Of a DNA stretch of 64,000 bases, positions 55,393-64,000 are shown one piece after another; position 1 is the stretch's first letter, and each line of letters starts with the position of its first letter. The notes below the pieces were generated by a model that worked only from the letters and a program-made list of their open reading frames with translations, was not told the DNA's origin and did not search any database. Position numbers and translations under genes: made by a program. Source of the DNA: Alicycliphilus sp. UBA6560 (lineage in GTDB: Bacteria > Pseudomonadota > Gammaproteobacteria > Burkholderiales > Burkholderiaceae_C); NCBI GenBank assembly GCA_002434305.1, contig DJJU01000011.1:325239-389238 (forward strand). The letters are read 5' to 3'.

Positions 55393-56475
55393 ATGCCACC
55401 CTTTCTCCGCACCCAGCTGGAGCGCTACGCGCAGCGCCTGGCCGAACTGGACTTTTTGCTCTCGCGCGAGGACATCATGGCCGACATGCAGCAGTACCGC
55501 GTGCTGTCGCGCGAGCACGCCGAGGTGACGGCCGTGGCCGGCCGCTGGGCCCGCTGGCAGCAGCGCCAGGCCGACCTGGCCGGCGCCCAGGACATGCTGC
55601 AAGACCCCGACATGGCCGAGCTGGCGCAGGACGAGATCGCCGCCGCGACCCAGGAACTGGCGCAGCTGGAGGACGAGCTGCAGCGCCTGCTGCTGCCCAA
55701 GGACCCGGATGACGAGCGCAACGCGTTCCTGGAAATCCGCGCCGGCACGGGCGGTGACGAATCCGCCCTGTTCGCCGGCGACCTGGCGCGCATGTACACC
55801 CGCTACGCCGCGCAGGCCGGCTGGCGCGTGGAGATCATGAGCGCGCACGAGGCCGAACTGGGCGGCTACAAGGAGGTGGTGCTGCGCGTCGAGGGCGACC
55901 ATGCCTACGGCCGGCTGCGCTTCGAGTCCGGCGGCCACCGCGTGCAGCGCGTGCCGGCCACCGAGACGCAAGGCCGCATCCACACCAGCGCCTGCACCGT
56001 GGCCGTGATGCCCGAGCCCGACGAGAGCCAGGCCATCACGCTGAACCCGGCCGACCTGCGCATCGACACCTTCCGTGCCAGCGGCGCGGGCGGCCAGCAC
56101 ATCAACAAGACCGACTCGGCCGTGCGCGTGGTGCACCTGCCCACGGGCATCGTGGCCGAATGCCAGGACGGGCGCAGCCAGCACAGCAACAAGGCCAAGG
56201 CGCTGGCCGTGCTGCAGGCGCGCATCCAGGAAAAGGAGCGCAGCGAGCGCGCCGCCAAGGAGGCCGCCATGCGCAAGGGCCTCGTGGGCAGCGGCGACCG
56301 CAGCGACCGCATCCGCACCTACAACTTCCCGCAGGGGCGGCTCACCGACCACCGCATCAACCTGACGCTGTACAAGCTGCTGGCCATCATGGAGGGCGAT
56401 CTGCAGGAGGTGCTGGACGCCCTGCAGCACGCCCGCGAGGCCGAGCTGCTGGCCGAGCTGGAAACGGCCGTTTAA
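55393..56475 (+). CDS. prfA: Peptide chain release factor 1
   Basis: Recognises UAA and UAG stops and triggers peptide release. 360 residues. The PxT-type tripeptide is PAT in [23 protein letters not shown] is at 233-235 in [15 protein letters not shown], whose Gln is the target of PrmC encoded next. The N-terminal coiled region and the C-terminal [17 protein letters not shown] are normal. Distinguished from RF2 by PAT rather than SPF. Confidence 0.97.
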   Translation: MPPFLRTQLERYAQRLAELDFLLSREDIMADMQQYRVLSREHAEVTAVAGRWARWQQRQADLAGAQDMLQDPDMAELAQDEIAAATQELAQLEDELQRLLLPKDPDDERNAFLEIRAGTGGDESALFAGDLARMYTRYAAQAGWRVEIMSAHEAELGGYKEVVLRVEGDHAYGRLRFESGGHRVQRVPATETQGRIHTSACTVAVMPEPDESQAITLNPADLRIDTFRASGAGGQHINKTDSAVRVVHLPTGIVAECQDGRSQHSNKAKALAVLQARIQEKERSERAAKEAAMRKGLVGSGDRSDRIRTYNFPQGRLTDHRINLTLYKLLAIMEGDLQEVLDALQHAREAELLAELETAV

Positions 56476-56532
56476 GCCAAATCAGCCTCCAGCCCTTACC
56501 AGACAAGCGCCAGCAGCTATGAATACAGAAGC
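56474..56532 (+). repeat. Dispersed palindromic repeat, family A, copy 12 (contains the prmC start codon)
   Basis: AAGCCAAATCAGCCTCCAGC, CCTTACCAGACAAGCGCCAG, CAGCTATGAATACAGAAGCA. The ATG in AGCTATGAA is the prmC start, and the flank GAATACAGAAGCAACC, matching GAAAATGTAGCAAACC in copy 11, encodes the first residues. Confidence 0.8.
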
Positions 56533-57367
56533 AACCATCGCCCGTGCCCTGGCGCAGGCGCAGGCCGGCGGCCTGGCCCGCATCGACGCACAGATGCTGC
56601 TGCTGCACCTGCTGCAGCGTCCCCTGCACGACCGCGCCTGGCTGCTGACGCATGACGGCGACGCCCTGCCCGACGATGCCCTGGCCCGCTACCAGGGGCT
56701 ATGCGCCCGCCGCGCCGCGGGCGAACCGGTGGCCTACCTCACGGGCCACAAGGAGTTCTACGGCCTGGCGCTGCAGGTGGACGCCCGCGTGCTCGACCCG
56801 CGCCCCGACACGGAGACACTGGTGGACTGGGCGCTGGAGCTGGCCGCGTCCACGGCGCGCATGGCCGATCTGGGCACCGGCAGCGGCGCCATCGCCCTGG
56901 CCCTGCAAAGCCGGCGCCCGCAGGCCCGGGTGCTGGCGGTGGACGCCAGCGCCGACGCCCTGGCCGTCGCCCGCGCCAACGCCGCGCGACTGGGCCTGCC
57001 TGTGCAGTTCACCCGGGGCAACTGGCTGGAGGGCATCGCCGGTCCGTTCGAGGTGATCGTCAGCAACCCGCCCTACATTCCCGCCGCCGATCCGCACCTG
57101 GCCGCCCTCACGCACGAGCCGCTGTCGGCGCTGGCCAGCGGCGCCGACGGGCTGGACGATATCCGCGCCATCATCGCCCAGGCCCCCGCACGCCTGGCCG
57201 CCGGCGGCTGGCTGCTGCTGGAGCACGGCTGGGACCAAGCCAGCGCCGTGCAGGCACTACTGCAAGCGGCCGGTTTCGATCAGGTACAAAGCCGGCACGA
57301 TCTGGCTGGCATAGCCCGCTGCAGCGGCGGGACAATGCCGGCGAAACATCCAGCCCGGATGAAATAA
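56519..57367 (+). CDS. prmC: Release-factor glutamine methyltransferase PrmC (HemK)
   Basis: Methylates the Gln of the GGQ motif in release factors. 282 residues. N-terminal helical domain (ARIDAQMLLLHLLQRPLHDR), REPV-type block GEPVAYLTGHKEFYGL, SAM motif MADLGTGSGAIALAL and catalytic NPPY at 183-186. Immediately follows its substrate gene prfA. The start codon and first codons (MNTEAT) come from a family A repeat, and there is no clear ribosome binding site; the repeat hairpin sits directly before the ATG. Confidence 0.95.
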   Translation: MNTEATIARALAQAQAGGLARIDAQMLLLHLLQRPLHDRAWLLTHDGDALPDDALARYQGLCARRAAGEPVAYLTGHKEFYGLALQVDARVLDPRPDTETLVDWALELAASTARMADLGTGSGAIALALQSRRPQARVLAVDASADALAVARANAARLGLPVQFTRGNWLEGIAGPFEVIVSNPPYIPAADPHLAALTHEPLSALASGADGLDDIRAIIAQAPARLAAGGWLLLEHGWDQASAVQALLQAAGFDQVQSRHDLAGIARCSGGTMPAKHPARMK

Positions 57368-57421
57368 TCCCCTTCACTCGCCCCGCGCCGGGGCGCCCCA
57401 CCCACCAGGAGCACCACCATC

Positions 57422-57754
57422 ATGAGCGACGTCCAGCAACGCATCGACCAACTGGTCAAGACCAACGACATCCTGCTGTTCATGAAGGGCAGCGCCAGTT
57501 TTCCCATGTGCGGTTTTTCCGGCCGCGCGGTGCAGATCCTCAAGGCCTGCGGAGTGGAGCCCAAGGACATCGCCACCGTGAACGTGCTGGACGACCAGGA
57601 GATCCGGCAGGGCATCAAGGACTACAGCCACTGGCCCACCATCCCGCAGCTGTATGTGCGCGGCGAGTTCATCGGCGGCTCGGACATCATGATGGAGATG
57701 TACGAGTCGGGCGAGCTGCAGCAGGTCGTCTCGGGCCAGCAGTCCGCCGGCTGA
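57422..57754 (+). CDS. grxD: Monothiol glutaredoxin GrxD (Grx4 family)
   Basis: 110 residues. The CGFS active site has Cys30, in KGSASFPMCGFSGRA; glutathione-binding parts WPTIPQLYV and GGSDIMMEMYESGEL are present. CGFS glutaredoxins carry and hand on [2Fe-2S] clusters. Preceded by CAGGAG-type sequence (CCAGGAGCACC) and followed by a strong terminator, so it ends the hemA operon. Confidence 0.96.
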   Translation: MSDVQQRIDQLVKTNDILLFMKGSASFPMCGFSGRAVQILKACGVEPKDIATVNVLDDQEIRQGIKDYSHWPTIPQLYVRGEFIGGSDIMMEMYESGELQQVVSGQQSAG

Positions 57755-57788
57755 GCCCCGCCCTGCCCGCACACGGGCGCAAGACAGG

Positions 57789-57813
57789 ACCGCTCCCCAG
57801 GAGCGGTTTTTTT
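57789..57813 (+). terminator. Intrinsic terminator after grxD
   Basis: ACCGCTCC-CCA-GGAGCGGT, a perfect eight-base stem, followed by six further T residues. Strongest factor-independent terminator in the window. Confidence 0.92.
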
Positions 57814-57930
57814 CTGGCCGATGAATGCGGGATTGTTCCGACGAGGGGCGTCCGGCACGCATGCTTGAATGAATCCGTCCTTGGAGCCTGTTCATGCTCC
57901 TACAGGCACGGTTTCTCGAAGGAGTGTTGC

Positions 57931-58941
57931 ATGACGACGAGTCTCAGCCTCGTGCCCCAGACCCCGGCCCTGTCGCTGCCGGTGGCGCAGATGCGCAGCG
58001 TGTTCCAGCCCGTCGAGGTCGAGCGCAAGCTCTCACGGCTGCAGGAGGGCAATGCCGCGCGCGACCACGACCCTCTGCGCGCCGTGTACGAGCGCATGCT
58101 CGAGCGCGGGCCCGAGCGCTTCCAGGTCAAGCCCTCGGGCGTGCCCGACATGGCGGCGCTGTACGAGCAGCTACCCAACTTCACCGACGTGCTGGACGAC
58201 GTCAAGCGCCACGTCGCGCTGGCGCAGGACAGCCGCGACGGGCTGGAGGTCACACCCATGCTGCTGCTGGGCCCGCCGGGCATCGGCAAGACGCATTTCG
58301 CGCGCCAGCTGGCCGAGCTGCTGGGCACCGGCATGAGCCTGGTGCCCATGAGCTCCATGACGGCCGGCTGGCTGCTGTCGGGCGCTTCGTCGCAGTGGAA
58401 GGGCGCGCGCCCGGGCAAGGTCTTCGAGGCGCTGGTGGAGGGCGAGTACGCCAACCCGGTCATCGTCGTGGACGAGATCGACAAGGCCGCGTGCGACGCG
58501 CAGTACGACCCGCTGGGCGCGCTGTACGGCCTGCTGGAGCACGATACGGCGCAGAGCTTCACCGACGAGTTCGCCGAAGTGGCCATCGATGCCAGCCAGG
58601 TCATCTGGATCACCACCGCCAACGACGAGCGCGGCATCCCCGACCCCATCCTGAACCGCATGAACGTGTTCGAGGTGCAGCCGCCCTCGCCCGAGCAGGC
58701 CCGCGCCATCGCCAGCCGCATGTACCGGGGCATCCGCGCCGAGCACGACTGGGGCCGGCATTTCGCGCCCGAGCCCCCGGCCGACGTGCTGGACCTGCTG
58801 GCCGAGATGCCGCCGCGCGAGATGCGCCGCGCGCTGATGACCGGCTTCGGCAACGCCCGGCTGGCCCGGCGCGAGCAGATCGAAGCCGCCGACCTGCCGC
58901 AGGCCGCAGGGCGCAAGGCCCGCATCGGCTTCATGCAGTAG
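57931..58941 (+). CDS. Orphan Lon-like AAA+ ATPase without a protease domain
   Basis: 336 residues. Walker A GPPGIGKT at 114-121, Walker B VIVVDEIDKA near 178-187, sensor 1 VIWITTANDE, an arginine-finger type DPILNRMNVFEV, and sensor 2 in PPREMRRALMTGFGNARL. This order and spacing is most like the Lon ATPase module, but the chain ends soon after sensor 2, with no Ser/Lys protease domain and no Lon N-domain. The first 100 residues are unlike known domains to my eye. GAAGGAG is five bases before GTTGC and the ATG, a good site. It stands alone after a terminator. Partners and function unknown. Confidence 0.85.
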   Translation: MTTSLSLVPQTPALSLPVAQMRSVFQPVEVERKLSRLQEGNAARDHDPLRAVYERMLERGPERFQVKPSGVPDMAALYEQLPNFTDVLDDVKRHVALAQDSRDGLEVTPMLLLGPPGIGKTHFARQLAELLGTGMSLVPMSSMTAGWLLSGASSQWKGARPGKVFEALVEGEYANPVIVVDEIDKAACDAQYDPLGALYGLLEHDTAQSFTDEFAEVAIDASQVIWITTANDERGIPDPILNRMNVFEVQPPSPEQARAIASRMYRGIRAEHDWGRHFAPEPPADVLDLLAEMPPREMRRALMTGFGNARLARREQIEAADLPQAAGRKARIGFMQ

Positions 58942-59040
58942 GGCCGGGGCGGCCGGGCGCAGCGGACGGCAGGGGCCGGGGCGACCGCTACACTCGCGTG
59001 ACCGCCACAGCCCGCGGGTGGCACGCCCTCCCGCCCCTGT

Positions 59041-60402
59041 ATGACCCTGTTCCAGAGCCTTTTCGTCATCGCGCTGCTGATTGCCGCGAGCGCCTTCTTT
59101 TCGGTCGCCGAACTGTCGCTGGCCGCTTCGCGCCGGCTGCGGCTGCGTCAGATGGCCGACGAAGGTGATGCACGCGCGGCGCGCGTGCTGCTGATGCAGG
59201 AGCAGCCGGGCGACTATTTCACGGTGGTGCAGGTGGGGCTGAACGCCGTGGCCATCCTCGGCGGCATCGTCGGCGAAAGCGCCCTGAGCCCCTACTTCGC
59301 CGCCGTGCTGGAGCTGTGGCTGCCGCAGGCACAGGCGCAGACGATGGGCTTTTGGGCTTCGTTCCTGCTGGTCACCTCGCTGTTCATCCTGTTCGCCGAC
59401 CTGCTGCCCAAGCGGCTGGGCATGGCGAACTCCGAACGCATGGCGGTGCTCGTCGTGAGGCCCATGCAGTGGTGCATGCGGCTGTTCAAGCCGCTGATCT
59501 GGCTGTACAGCCGTGCGGCCGATGCGCTGCTGCGCCTGTCGGGCCTGCCCTCGCAGCGCGACGAGCGCGTCACCTCGGACGACATCCTGGCCATGATGGA
59601 GGCCGGCGCGCGTTCCGGCGTGCTGGCGGCGCGCGAGCAGCAGGTCATCGAAAACCTGTTCGAACTGGACACGCGCAGCGTGGTCAGTGCCATGTCCACG
59701 CGCGACCGCGTGGCCTACTTCCTGCGCGACGACCCGGACCACGTGATCCGCGCGCGCATCGCCAACGAGCCGTTTTCCACCTACCCGGTGTGCGTGGACG
59801 ATATCGACCACGTGGTGGGCTACGTGGATGCCAAGGATCTGTTTCAGCGCGCGCTGAACAACCAGCCCATCTCCCTGGCCGAAGAAGGCTTGGTGCGCAA
59901 GGTGCTGATCGTGCCCGACCGCCTGTCGCTGGCCGAGGTGCTGGAGCAGTTCCGCCAGGTGCACGAGGATTTCGCCGTCATCGTCAACGAATACAGCCTG
60001 GTGGTGGGCGTGGTGACGCTCAACGACGTGATGAGCACGGTGATGGGCGACCTAGTGGGGCCGGGCTCGGACGACGAGGAGCAGATCGTGCGGCGCGACG
60101 AGAACTCCTGGCTGGTGGACGGCATCACGCCCATCGACGACGTGCTGCGCACCCTGGCCATCGACGAGCTGCCCCACGCGGACGAGTACGAGACGCTGGC
60201 CGGCTTTCTGACCGTGATGCTGCGCCGCGTGCCGCGGCGCACCGACAGCGTGACGCTCAGCGGCTACAAGTTCGAGGTGATCGACGTGGACAGCTACCGG
60301 GTCGACCAGGTGCTGGTGTCACGGCTGAGTCCGCTGCGCGCCAGCGCCGATGATCTCCCGCCGGCGGGGCAGGAGCCTCAGGCGGCCGACGTACGTTCCT
60401 GA
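59041..60402 (+). CDS. CNNM/CorC-type hemolysin-family membrane protein (UPF0053)
   Basis: 453 residues. An N-terminal CNNM membrane domain (SAFFSVAELSLAASRRLRLR, LLVTSLFILFADLLPKRLG), a CBS-domain pair (RDRVAYFLRDDPDHVIRARI, VVGYVDAKDLF, VIVNEYSLVVGVVTLNDVMS) and a C-terminal CorC_HlyC domain (WLVDGITPIDDVLRTL, YETLAGFLTVMLRRVPRR). Relatives take part in magnesium or cobalt efflux; the historic name hemolysin is probably misleading. The last 25 bases overlap the convergent lytic transglycosylase gene. Confidence 0.93.
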   Translation: MTLFQSLFVIALLIAASAFFSVAELSLAASRRLRLRQMADEGDARAARVLLMQEQPGDYFTVVQVGLNAVAILGGIVGESALSPYFAAVLELWLPQAQAQTMGFWASFLLVTSLFILFADLLPKRLGMANSERMAVLVVRPMQWCMRLFKPLIWLYSRAADALLRLSGLPSQRDERVTSDDILAMMEAGARSGVLAAREQQVIENLFELDTRSVVSAMSTRDRVAYFLRDDPDHVIRARIANEPFSTYPVCVDDIDHVVGYVDAKDLFQRALNNQPISLAEEGLVRKVLIVPDRLSLAEVLEQFRQVHEDFAVIVNEYSLVVGVVTLNDVMSTVMGDLVGPGSDDEEQIVRRDENSWLVDGITPIDDVLRTLAIDELPHADEYETLAGFLTVMLRRVPRRTDSVTLSGYKFEVIDVDSYRVDQVLVSRLSPLRASADDLPPAGQEPQAADVRS

Positions 60403-61061
60403 AAGAACCAGTTGCGCTGCGCGGCAAATACCGCGTTGGGGTACGGCGCGCGGCCGCGACTGCCGTTGTAGCGGCCCAGGGCCAGGTACAGATCGCCCTG
60501 CTCGCGGTCGAGGTAGTGGCGCAGGATGACGCAGCCAAAACGCAGGTTGGTCTGCATGTGGAACAGCTTGGCCGGGTCGCCATCACCAATCACGCGCGTC
60601 CAGAACGGCATGACCTGCATGTAGCCGCGCGCGCCCACGGAGGACACGGCGAACTTGCGGAAGGCGCTCTCCACCTGGATCAGGCCCATGACCATGGACA
60701 CGTCCAGCCCGGCGCGCTTGGCCTCGTACCAGACGGTCTGCAGGAAGTCGCGGCGCACCTCCCAGTCGGGCTTGCGGCTGCGCAGGCGCTCGCTCATGGT
60801 GCCCAGCCAGCGCAGATAGAGCAGCCGCGCCTCGGTGCTGGCAAACAGCGGCTCCGGCGGCGCCAGGTCGGCCACGGCGGAGCTGAGCGCCGAGCGCACG
60901 GAGTCGATCAGCGGCTCCTCCAGCTGGCTGCTGGCGTGCGCCGCCGCGGGCAGGCCCAGCCACGCGGCCGGCCCGGCCGCCAGCGATGTCAGGCAGGCGC
61001 GGCGCGACAGCGCGCCGCGCGGCGCGGGCGCCGCTGCCGTCTCGATCCCCTCGAATGTCAT
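60378..61061 (-). CDS. Lytic transglycosylase domain protein
   Basis: 227 residues. An export signal with twin arginines [20 protein letters not shown] (possibly Tat, ending near AAHA), then an SLT domain: catalytic Glu in [22 protein letters not shown], and the closing [17 protein letters not shown]. Cleaves peptidoglycan in the periplasm. The ATG overlaps the proS stop by four bases, an unexpected but common neighbour pair in Burkholderiales. Confidence 0.92.
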   Translation of the reverse strand: MTFEGIETAAAPAPRGALSRRACLTSLAAGPAAWLGLPAAAHASSQLEEPLIDSVRSALSSAVADLAPPEPLFASTEARLLYLRWLGTMSERLRSRKPDWEVRRDFLQTVWYEAKRAGLDVSMVMGLIQVESAFRKFAVSSVGARGYMQVMPFWTRVIGDGDPAKLFHMQTNLRFGCVILRHYLDREQGDLYLALGRYNGSRGRAPYPNAVFAAQRNWFFQERTSAA

Positions 61062-62803
61062 GCTGTCAAACGTTCCTTCACGTACGCAAGTATGTCGTCC
61101 GCGCCCACCTTGGTGGCACTGCTGTCGCGGCGGTGCTGGTATTCCACCTGGCCCTCCTTGAGGCCCCGGTCGGACAGCACCACGCGGTGCGGCACGCCGA
61201 TCAGCTCCCAGTCCGCGAACATGGCGCCCGGGCGCTCGCCGCGGTCGTCCAGCAGCACATCGACGCCTGCGGCCAGCAGCTCGGCATAGAGCTTTTCGGC
61301 AGCCGCCTTCACTTCTTGACTGCGGTCCATGCCGATGGGGCACAGCACCACGGTGAAAGGGGCGATGGCGTCGGGCCAGATGATGCCGCGCTCGTCGTGA
61401 TTCTGCTCGATGGCGGCGGCAGGCAGGCGCGTCACGCCGATGCCGTAGCAGCCCATCTCGAAATGCGCCGGCTTGCCATCTTCACCCAGGAAGGTGGCGT
61501 TCATGGCCTTGGAGTATTTGGTGCCCAGGTAGAACACGTGGCCGACTTCGATGCCGCGCTCGATGGCAAGTTCCCCCTTGCCGTCGGGCGAGGGGTCGCC
61601 AGCCACCACGTTGCGCAGGTCGGCGACAGCCTCGGGCTCGGGCAGATCACGGCCCCAGTTCACGCCGGTGATGTGGTGGTCTTCCTGGTTGGCACCGCAG
61701 ATCCAGTCGGCCATCACCGCCACCTCACGGTCGGCGACGATGCGCACCGGCTTCTTCAGGCCCAGCGGACCCAGGTAGCCGGGTTTGCAGCCGAAGTGCT
61801 CCTCGATCTCGGGCACGCTGGCAAAACGGAAGCCTGCGTCCAGCCCCGGGACCTTGGAAACCTTGATTTCGTTCATGTCGTGGTCGCCACGCAGCAGCAG
61901 CAGCCAGACCTGCACGCCCGCCGGCACGCCGGCCTCGTTGAGCAGGTCCGTGGCCAGTACCAGCGACTTGACGGTGCGCGCCAGCGGCACGCCCAACAGC
62001 TCGGCCACGTCGGCGCACGTGGCCTTGCCGGGCGTGGGAGTGAGCGTGCACTGCTGGCTGGCGGCAGAGCGCGGGCCGGCGGGTGCCAGTGCCTCGGCCT
62101 TTTCCAGGTTGGCTGCGTAGTCGCTGGTGGGGCAATAGACGATGGCGTCCTCGCCGGTGGCGGCGATGACCTGGAATTCCTCGCTCAGGTCGCCGCCGAT
62201 GGCGCCCGAGTCGGCCGCCACGGCGCGGTAGCGCAGGCCGAAGCGGTCGAAGATGCGGCGGTAGGCCTGGGCCATGACCTGGTAGCTGGCCTTGGCGCCG
62301 GCCTGGTCGCGGTCGAAGGAATAGGCGTCCTTCATGATGAACTCGCGCCCGCGCATCAGGCCGAAGCGCGGACGGCGCTCATCGCGGAACTTGGTCTGGA
62401 TCTGGTAGAGGTTCTTGGGCAGCTGCTTGTAGCTGCGCAGCTCCTGGCGGGCGATGTCAGTGACCACTTCCTCGCTGGTGGGCTGGATGACGAAGTCGCG
62501 CGCATGCCGGTCCTGGATGCGCAGCAGCTCCGGGCCCATCTTCTCGAAGCGGCCGGTCTCCTGCCACAGCTCGGCGGGCTGCACCACGGGCATGGTGCAC
62601 TCCACGGCACCCGCGCGGTTCATCTCCTCGCGCACGATGGATTCCACCTTGCGGATCACGCGCAGGCCCATGGGCATATAGGTATAGATGCCGGCGCCCA
62701 GCTTCTTGATCATGCCGGCGCGGGTCATGAGCTGGTGGCTCACGACCTCGGCGTCCGCCGGCGCCTCTTTCAGGGTGGAAACAAAGAATTGGGAAGCTTT
62801 CAT
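61058..62803 (-). CDS. proS: Prolyl-tRNA synthetase (bacterial type with editing domain)
   Basis: 581 residues, the long bacterial form. Class II motifs: [20 protein letters not shown] near the start, motif 2 around [20 protein letters not shown], the INS editing domain in the middle ([20 protein letters not shown]), motif 3 in [20 protein letters not shown], and the anticodon domain at the end. The ATG is at [10 protein letters not shown]. Divergent from rppH with 90 bases between starts. Confidence 0.97.
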   Translation of the reverse strand: MKASQFFVSTLKEAPADAEVVSHQLMTRAGMIKKLGAGIYTYMPMGLRVIRKVESIVREEMNRAGAVECTMPVVQPAELWQETGRFEKMGPELLRIQDRHARDFVIQPTSEEVVTDIARQELRSYKQLPKNLYQIQTKFRDERRPRFGLMRGREFIMKDAYSFDRDQAGAKASYQVMAQAYRRIFDRFGLRYRAVAADSGAIGGDLSEEFQVIAATGEDAIVYCPTSDYAANLEKAEALAPAGPRSAASQQCTLTPTPGKATCADVAELLGVPLARTVKSLVLATDLLNEAGVPAGVQVWLLLLRGDHDMNEIKVSKVPGLDAGFRFASVPEIEEHFGCKPGYLGPLGLKKPVRIVADREVAVMADWICGANQEDHHITGVNWGRDLPEPEAVADLRNVVAGDPSPDGKGELAIERGIEVGHVFYLGTKYSKAMNATFLGEDGKPAHFEMGCYGIGVTRLPAAAIEQNHDERGIIWPDAIAPFTVVLCPIGMDRSQEVKAAAEKLYAELLAAGVDVLLDDRGERPGAMFADWELIGVPHRVVLSDRGLKEGQVEYQHRRDSSATKVGADDILAYVKERLTA

Positions 62804-62834
62804 CGAACGGGCCTGGCCACCGCGGCGGGTGCGC

Positions 62835-62862
62835 TTGCTGCACGCGGGGGTGCGTGCATAAT
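62835..62862 (+). promoter_or_regulatory. Putative rppH promoter
   Basis: TTGCTG and CATAAT separated by 16 bases, ending 31 bases before the rppH ATG. Followed by an AT-rich leader and GGGGTCAG near the start. Confidence 0.45.
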
Positions 62863-62893
62863 GACTACAGTTTGAAAAATTTGGGGTCAGATT

Positions 62894-63586
62894 ATGCTCG
62901 ACCGGGACGGTTTCCGCCCAAACGTCGGCATCATCCTGCTCAACCAGAAGAACCAGGTGTTCTGGGGCAAGCGCATACGCACCCACAGCTGGCAGTTCCC
63001 GCAAGGCGGCATCGACCGCGGCGAAACCCCCGAACAGGCCATGTTCCGGGAGCTTCACGAAGAGGTCGGACTGCAGCCCAGCCAGGTACGTGTCATTGCT
63101 CGCACCCGCGACTGGTTGCGCTACGAGGTGCCAGACCGGTTCATCCGCCGCGATGCGCGCGGACACTACCGCGGCCAAAAGCAGATCTGGTATCTGCTGC
63201 AGCTGCTAGGCCACGACTGGGATTTAAACCTGCGTGCCACCAACCACCCTGAGTTCGACGCCTGGCGCTGGAACGAATACTGGGTGCCGCTGGACGTGGT
63301 GGTCGAGTTCAAGCGCGGCGTCTATGAGATGGCGCTGACCGAGCTGGCCCGCTTCATCCCTCGCCACGAACAGCGCAACCGCTACCTGCGCAGCGGTATG
63401 CGCTCGAGAGAATACGACGGCCTGCAGATGCCTTCTCACCGCAGCGGCGGCAGCATGCTGGTCCGACCCGGGGTGGAGCTGCCGCCCGGCGCCAGCTTCG
63501 ACCCGGACCCGCAAAACGGCGTGCCGGCCCCGCTGGAGCCCTTGGCGCCATTGACGCGTGGCCCCCAGCCGGGCGACAAGGACTGA
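62894..63586 (+). CDS. rppH: RNA pyrophosphohydrolase RppH
   Basis: Removes pyrophosphate from the 5' end of mRNA, starting RNase E-dependent decay. 230 residues, longer than the E. coli enzyme (176) through a C-terminal tail rich in Pro and Gly, usual in this order. Start [17 protein letters not shown]; Nudix box [20 protein letters not shown] at 38-57 plus VGL; WQFPQGG and [11 protein letters not shown] also typical. Divergent from proS, convergent with proB. Confidence 0.96.
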   Translation: MLDRDGFRPNVGIILLNQKNQVFWGKRIRTHSWQFPQGGIDRGETPEQAMFRELHEEVGLQPSQVRVIARTRDWLRYEVPDRFIRRDARGHYRGQKQIWYLLQLLGHDWDLNLRATNHPEFDAWRWNEYWVPLDVVVEFKRGVYEMALTELARFIPRHEQRNRYLRSGMRSREYDGLQMPSHRSGGSMLVRPGVELPPGASFDPDPQNGVPAPLEPLAPLTRGPQPGDKD

Positions 63587-63590
63587 CTGT

Positions 63591-64000
63591 TCAGTGCTGC
63601 GGCGACAACACCATGTTGTCGCGATGCACCATCTCCGGCTCGGCGGCGTAGCCCAGCAGCTGTTCAAACTGCGAGGACGGCTTGCGGCACAGCAGGCGAG
63701 CCTCGGCGCTGGCGTAGTTGGCCAGGCCGCGGGCGATCTCGCTGCCGGCCGCGTCGCGCACGGCAATCACGTCGCCCCGATCGAAGTCGCCCTCCACCGC
63801 CACCATGCCGATGGGCAGCAGGCTCTTGCCCTCGCCGCGCAGCTTGGCGGCGGCGCCAGCGTCCACCGTCACCGCACCGCGCAGCTGCAGGTGGTCCACC
63901 ATCCACTGCTTGCGCGCGTGGTACTTGGCAGTCTGCGCCACCAGCAGCGTGCCGATGGCCTCGCCGCGCGCCAGGCGCAGCAGCACGTCGCTCTCGCGCC
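63591..64000 (-). CDS. proB: Glutamate 5-kinase ProB, C-terminal part (5' end outside window)
   Basis: Proline synthesis enzyme phosphorylating glutamate. Only about 135 C-terminal residues are in the window; the frame stays open to the last base. Seen are [17 protein letters not shown] of the kinase end, and a PUA domain ([54 protein letters not shown]). Convergent with rppH with a four-base gap. Confidence 0.95.
   Translation of the reverse strand, partial: RESDVLLRLARGEAIGTLLVAQTAKYHARKQWMVDHLQLRGAVTVDAGAAAKLRGEGKSLLPIGMVAVEGDFDRGDVIAVRDAAGSEIARGLANYASAEARLLCRKPSSQFEQLLGYAAEPEMVHRDNMVLSPQH

Noticed and set aside
57864..57895. Possible heat-shock (sigma-32) promoter CTTGAA ... before the Lon-like ATPase
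   Set aside because: CTTGAA fits the -35, but no acceptable -10 (CCCCAT type) is found at the right distance; too weak to list.

Overview
The window is GC-rich, gene-dense chromosomal DNA of a betaproteobacterium in Burkholderiales, most likely family Comamonadaceae (Acidovorax / Alicycliphilus / Melaminivora type). This rests on gene order (hemA-prfA-prmC-grxD; TPR-lolB-ispE-tRNA-Gln-prs-rplY-pth; recN-rapZ; ubiE-Tim44-ubiJ-ubiB-fmdB-DUF502-aspS), on the protein sequences, and on many copies of short palindromic intergenic repeats that I associate with that family. I see no rRNA, CRISPR array, prophage, integrase or insertion sequence. No gene-free stretch exceeds 300 bases; the longest (about 296 bases, between serA and ugpB) is a regulatory region.

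Layout. 1-6.4 kb: DNA maintenance genes (recN end, rapZ, mutY coupled to a dynamin-like GTPase, mutM). 6.5-12.5 kb: envelope and housekeeping block (TPR protein, lolB, ispE, tRNA-Gln(UUG), prs, rplY, pth, a ferredoxin). 12.7-19.8 kb: a dipeptide/oligopeptide-type ABC importer in the order permease, permease, ATPase, ATPase, binding protein, then an amidase. 19.9-22.9 kb: LysE exporter, two poorly known proteins (one resembling a degenerate histidine kinase core) and an EamA transporter. 23-30.5 kb, minus strand: BLUF photoreceptor, folE, clsB, a YbhP-like phosphodiesterase, nudB, a CsgG-like lipoprotein, aspS, DUF502 and fmdB. 30.6-42.6 kb, minus strand: sodium/solute symporter, ubiB, ubiJ, a Tim44-like protein, ubiE, DUF971, a HIT protein, a giant FAD/Fe-S oxidoreductase and serA. 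42.9-48.1 kb: the glycerol-3-phosphate operon ugpBAEC plus ugpQ, behind tandem Pho-box-like repeats. 48.2-53.9 kb: an MscS-type channel, N-formylglutamate amidohydrolase, Bug binding protein, divergent LysR regulator and a small membrane protein. 54-57.8 kb: hemA, prfA, prmC, grxD. 57.9-64 kb: an orphan Lon-like AAA ATPase, a CNNM/CorC-type protein, a lytic transglycosylase, proS, rppH and the end of proB.

Genes that work together: UgpB, UgpA, UgpE and UgpC import glycerol-3-phosphate and its diesters and UgpQ cleaves the diesters. RapZ, RecN, MutY and MutM cover envelope-precursor control and DNA repair. UbiE, UbiJ and UbiB serve ubiquinone synthesis. FolE and NudB are the first two folate enzymes and sit in the same minus-strand block as a stand-alone blue-light receptor. 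HemA, PrfA and PrmC combine tetrapyrrole synthesis with release factor 1 and its methylase.

The most unusual signal is not a gene. A family of about 60-base imperfect palindromes (core CCAGCGCTTG-n-CAAGCGCTGG with a flank AGCTATnnnnnATAGCAA) occurs at least twelve times, nearly always touching a stop or start codon. In several places it seems to have become part of a gene: it supplies the start codon and first residues of PrmC, the stop codons of MutY, the HIT protein and the N-formylglutamate amidohydrolase, and an internal stretch of a 92-residue membrane protein. A second, larger hairpin-rich repeat lies between or behind genes of both ABC importer operons.
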